Shown piece by piece: positions 60,237 to 64,000 of a stretch of 64,000 nucleotides of DNA. Origin of the DNA: Loripinus fragilis (Eukaryota > Mollusca > Bivalvia > Lucinida > Lucinidae); contig CAXHUL010000214.1 of assembly GCA_964019695.1 (NCBI GenBank), positions 930,001-994,000 of the forward strand, in the 5' to 3' direction. Under the pieces are notes generated by a model. The model searched no databases and was not told where the DNA came from. It saw nothing but the letters and a program-made list of their open reading frames with translations. Both the position numbers and the translations under genes were made by a program. Positions within the stretch are counted from its first letter, which is position 1, and each line of letters begins with the position of its first letter.

Positions 60237-63200
60237 ATCCGCGTGCAAAATCTAAAAGCGATCAGAGCCTTAGAAAGCGCGTACAACCGCTATCCCCATT
60301 TGCCTTGGGCCCTATGGGAAAACAGGAAATATCATAATTGCGGTCCGGGGCGCGCGCGCACAATGATAATTTTCACACCCGAGTAAGCTCTTTTATAGGT
60401 CAACATTTTAGAAAAAAATTGGCTTGCTGCCCACAGCAGGAGCTGAGAACCATGCATTCGGAGGTTTTCACACCCCACCCACTAATGCCCTCAAAGTTTG
60501 AGAAAACGCGACCTTCGCGAAAAGCCCCGGAACCTATTGCAAAGTGATGAGCAGTGCCCAGGAGCACCTCTCAGTCATTTGCGCAAAATTCCTTCGGCTA
60601 CAAGTGGCTCAAATAAGGGCGTGAAAATTGTGCCGAAAGCCCTTTCAGGGGCTATTGCTCGGCACTCGGGGGACGGAAAATTTTACGCAATGCCTCACAA
60701 TGAAGCACTGGTCGGGGGCTAACTTCTGGCACCAGTTTCGAGCCCGTCCGTGAAAGTGACCCGCGCAAGTTTTAGGCCGGTTCGGCTACTCTGGCCTAAT
60801 GGGGCCTAATGGGAAGATCTTCTAATGCTCATAACTTTTTAATTTTCCGATGGAACGCTTTGAAATTTTCACCATTTGTAGACGGCCTCCCGTACTACAA
60901 ACTGATGCCCGTGTGGGCATGATGAAAATAGTAGTTCGCGAGACGGAAGCGCGTAAAGCTTCGGGGCGGCAGACTTCCACACCCCGATAACTCGGTATCG
61001 AAACATTGTTGCGGGCGGGTGCGCATGGCAATACCTGCGCCTCTGTTGGCCCTATCCGCGTGCAAAATCTAAAAGCGATCAGAGCCTTAGAAAGCGCGTA
61101 CAACCGCTATCCCCATTTGCCTTGGGCCCTATGGGAAAACAGGAAATATCATAATTGCGGTCCGGGGCGCGCGCGCACAATGATAATTTTCACACCCGAG
61201 TAAGCTCTTTTATAGGTCAACATTTTGGAAAAAAATTATCTTGCTGCCCACAGCAGGAGCTGAGAACCATGCATTCCGAGGTTTTCACACCCCACCCACT
61301 AATGCCCTCAAAGTTTGAGAAAACGCGACCTTCGCGAAAAGCCCCGGAACCTATTGCAAAGTGATGAGCAGTGCCCAGGAGCACCTCTCAGTCATTTGCG
61401 CAAAATTCCTTCGGCTACAAGTGGCTCAAATAAGGGCGTGAAAATTGTGCCGAAAGCCCTTTCAGGGGCTATTGCTCGGCACTCGGGGGACGGAAAATTT
61501 TACGCAATGCCTCACAATGAAGCACTGGTCGGGGGCTAACTTCTGGCACCAGTTTCGAGCCCGTCCGTGAAAGTGACCCGCGCAAGTTTTAGGCCGGTTC
61601 GGCTACTCTGGCCTAATGGGGCCTAATGGGAAGATCTTCTAATGCTCATAACTTTTTAATTTTCCGATGGAACGCTTTGAAATTTTCACCATTTGTAGAC
61701 GGCCTCCCGTACTACAAACTGATGCCCGTGTGGGCATGATGAAAATAGTAGTTCGCGAGACGGAAGCGCGTAAAGCTTCGGGGCGGCAGACTTCCACACC
61801 CCGATAACTCGGTATCGAAACATTGTTGCGGGCGGGTGCACATGGCAATACCTGCGCCTCTGTTGGCCCTATCCGCGTGCAAAATCTAAAAGCGATCAGA
61901 ACCTTAGAAAGCGCGTACAACCGCTATCCCCATTTGCCTTGGGCCCTATGGGAAAACAGGAAATATCATAATTGCGGTCCGGGGCGCGCGCGCACATTGA
62001 TAATTTTCACACCCGAGTAAGCTCTTTTATAGGTCAACATTTTGGAAAAAAAATTGGCTTGCTGCCCACAGCAGGAGCTGAGAACCATGCATTCGGAGGT
62101 TTTCACACCCCACCCACTAATGCCCTCAAAGTTTGAGAAAACGCGACCTTCGCGAAAAGCCCCGGAACCTATTGCAAAGTGATGAGCAGTGCCCAGGAGC
62201 ACCTCTCAGTCATTTGCGCAAAATTCCTTCGGCTACAAGTGGCTCAAATAAGGGCGTGAAAATTGTGCCGAAAGCCCTTTCAGGGGCTATTGCTCGGCAC
62301 TCGGGGGACGGAAAATTTTACGCAATGCCTCACAATGAAGCACTGGTCGGGGGCTAACTTCTGGCACCAGTTTCGAGCCCGTCCGTGAAAGTGACCCGCG
62401 CAAGTTTTAGGCCGGTTCGGCTACTCTGGCCTAATGGGGCCTAATGGGAAGATCTTCTAATGCTCATAACTTTTTAATTTTCCGATGGAACGCTTTGAAA
62501 TTTTCACCATTTGTAGACGGCCTCCCGTACTACAAACTGATGCCCGTGTGGGCATGATGAAAATAGTAGTTCGCGAGACGGAAGCGCGTAAAGCTTCGGG
62601 GCGGCAGACTTCCACACCCCGATAACTCGGTATCGAAACATTGTTGCGGGCGGGTGCGCATGGCAATACCTGCGCCTCTGTTGGCCCTATCTGCGTGCAA
62701 AATCTAAAAGCGATCAGAGCCTTAGAAAACGCGTACAACCGCTATCCCCATTTGCCTTGGGCCCTATGGGAAAACAGGAAATATCATAATTGCGGTCCGG
62801 GGCGCGCGCGCACAATGATAATTTTCACACCCGAGTAAGCTCTTTTATAGGTCAACATTTTGGAAAAAAAATTGGCTTGCTGCCCACAGCAGGAGCTGAG
62901 AACCATGCATTCGGAGGTTTTCACACCCCACCCACTAATGCCCTCAAAGTTTGAGAAAACGCGACCTTCGCGAAAAGCCCCGGAACCTATTGCAAAGTGA
63001 TGAGCAGTGCCCAGGAGCACCTCTCAGTCATTTGCGCAAAATTCCTTCGGCTACAAGTGGCTCAAATAAGGGCGTGAAAATTGTGCCGAAAGCCCTTTCA
63101 GGGGCTATTGCTCGGCACTCGGGGGACGGAAAATTTTACGCAATGCCTCACAATGAAGCACTGGTCGGGGGCTAACTTCTGGCACCAGTTTCGAGCCCGT

Positions 63201-63646
63201 CCGTGAAAGTGACCCGCGCAAGTTTTAGGCCGGTTCGGCTACTCTGGCCTAATGGGGCCTAATGGGAAGATCTTCTAATGCTCATAACTTTTTAATTTTC
63301 CGATGGAACGCTTTGAAATTTTCACCATTTGTAGACGGCCTCCCGTACTACAAACTGATGCCCGTGTGGGCATGATGAAAATAGTAGTTCGCGAGACGGA
63401 AGCGCGTAAAGCTTCGGGGCGGCAGACTTCCACACCCCGATAACTCGGTATCGAAACATTGTTGCGGGCGGGTGCGCATGGCAATACCTGCGCCTCTGTT
63501 GGCCCTATCCGCGTGCAAAATCTAAAAGCGATCAGAGCCTTAGAAAGCGCGTACAACCGCTATCCCCATTTGCCTTGGGCCCTATGGGAAAACAGGAAAT
63601 ATCATAATTGCGGTCCGGGGCGCGCGCGCACAATGATAATTTTCAC

Positions 63647-64000
63647 ACCCGAGTAAGCTCTTTTATAGGTCAACATTTTGGAAAAAAATTGGCTTGCTGC
63701 CCACAGCAGGAGCTGAGAACCATGCATTCGGAGGTTTTCACACCCCACCCACTAATGCCCTCAAAGTTTGAGAAAACGCGACCTTCGCGAAAAGCCCCGG
63801 AACCTATTGCAAAGTGATGAGCAGTGCCCAGGAGCACCTCTCAGTCATTTGCGCAAAATTCCTTCGGCTACAAGTGGCTCAAATAAGGGCGTGAAAATTG
63901 TGCCGAAAGCCCTTTCAGGGGCTATTGCTCGGCACTCGGGGGACGGAAAATTTTACGCAATGCCTCACAATGAAGCACTGGTCGGGGGCTAACTTCTGGC
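63647..64000 (+). repeat. Incomplete satellite monomer at window edge
   Basis: The first 354 bases of a monomer with an A7 tract, cut by the end of the window. The array evidently continues beyond it. Confidence 0.97.

Larger units (their letters stand above)
23313..64000 (+). repeat. 818-bp satellite array, right arm
   Basis: The same satellite resumes directly after the transposon, in phase and in the same orientation, and runs to the window edge. Copies begin at 23578, 24396, 25214, 26031, 26849, 27667, 28477, 29295, then at 818-bp steps to 33385, then 34204, 35022, 35842, 36660, 37478, 38296, 39115, 39933, 40751, 41569, then at 818-bp steps from 42386 to 58746, then 59564, 60377, 61194, 62011, 62829 and 63647. 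From 39115 to 59563 the copies differ by only a few bases each; outside that zone they are more variable. No gene or RNA was recognised anywhere in this arm. Confidence 0.97.

Noticed and set aside
1..64000. CRISPR array or other prokaryotic repeat system
   Set aside because: The repeats are long and contiguous with no unique spacers, and no cas-like genes are present.
1..64000. rRNA, histone or spliceosomal RNA tandem gene cluster
   Set aside because: No conserved 5S, U1, U2, U6 or histone sequence was recognised in the monomer.
1..64000. Purely artefactual assembly of one repeat
   Set aside because: Many distinct rare variants, ordered haplotype blocks and a precise transposon insertion support a real array, although single junctions (38.4-39.1 kb, 13.1 kb) still need read support.

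Overview
This window contains no recognisable protein-coding or RNA gene. It is almost entirely one tandem satellite array with a monomer of about 818 bp, repeated head to tail on the same strand from the first base to the last. I count 75 full-length or near full-length monomers, one more that is interrupted by a transposon, one strongly truncated monomer of 229 bp, and an incomplete monomer at the right edge. The only sequence foreign to the satellite is a 1,276-bp insertion at 22037-23312. It has the marks of a non-autonomous pogo/Tigger-type (Tc1/mariner superfamily) DNA transposon: CAG...CTG termini, imperfect terminal inverted repeats, a TA target duplication and subterminal TTATYCGAA motifs.

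Organism: megabase-style tandem satellite plus a Tigger-like element points to a eukaryote, most likely an animal. The species cannot be named from this sequence. Many differences between monomers are C-to-T or G-to-A changes at CpG, which suggests the array is CpG-methylated in the germ line. The setting is probably constitutive heterochromatin (pericentromeric, centromeric or subtelomeric), but nothing here fixes the location.

Layout: 1-13089 is 16 regular monomers with few differences. 13090-13318 is the 229-bp truncated monomer. 13319-39114 is the most disturbed part: monomers of 810-821 bp, shared variant haplotypes repeated at lags of 2, 6 and 9 monomers, the transposon at 22037-23312, and a heavily rearranged monomer at 38296-39114. 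39115-59563 is highly homogeneous and contains a clear 7-monomer (5,726-bp) higher-order duplication. 59564-64000 is again slightly more variable, with A-tract length changes and one block substitution.

The short open reading frames in every monomer (about 65 and 74 codons on +, 78 and 93 codons on -) overlap one another on both strands, recur only because the monomer recurs, and are broken in some copies. I do not annotate them as genes. The monomer carries several small inverted repeats and a 13-bp alternating purine-pyrimidine GC tract that may form Z-DNA. The transposon carries two larger nested palindromes. The most informative result is historical: the transposon's exact TA target is found empty in two monomers (20407-20408 and 28212-28213) that share rare variants with the interrupted monomer, so the insertion is probably younger than the local duplications around it.
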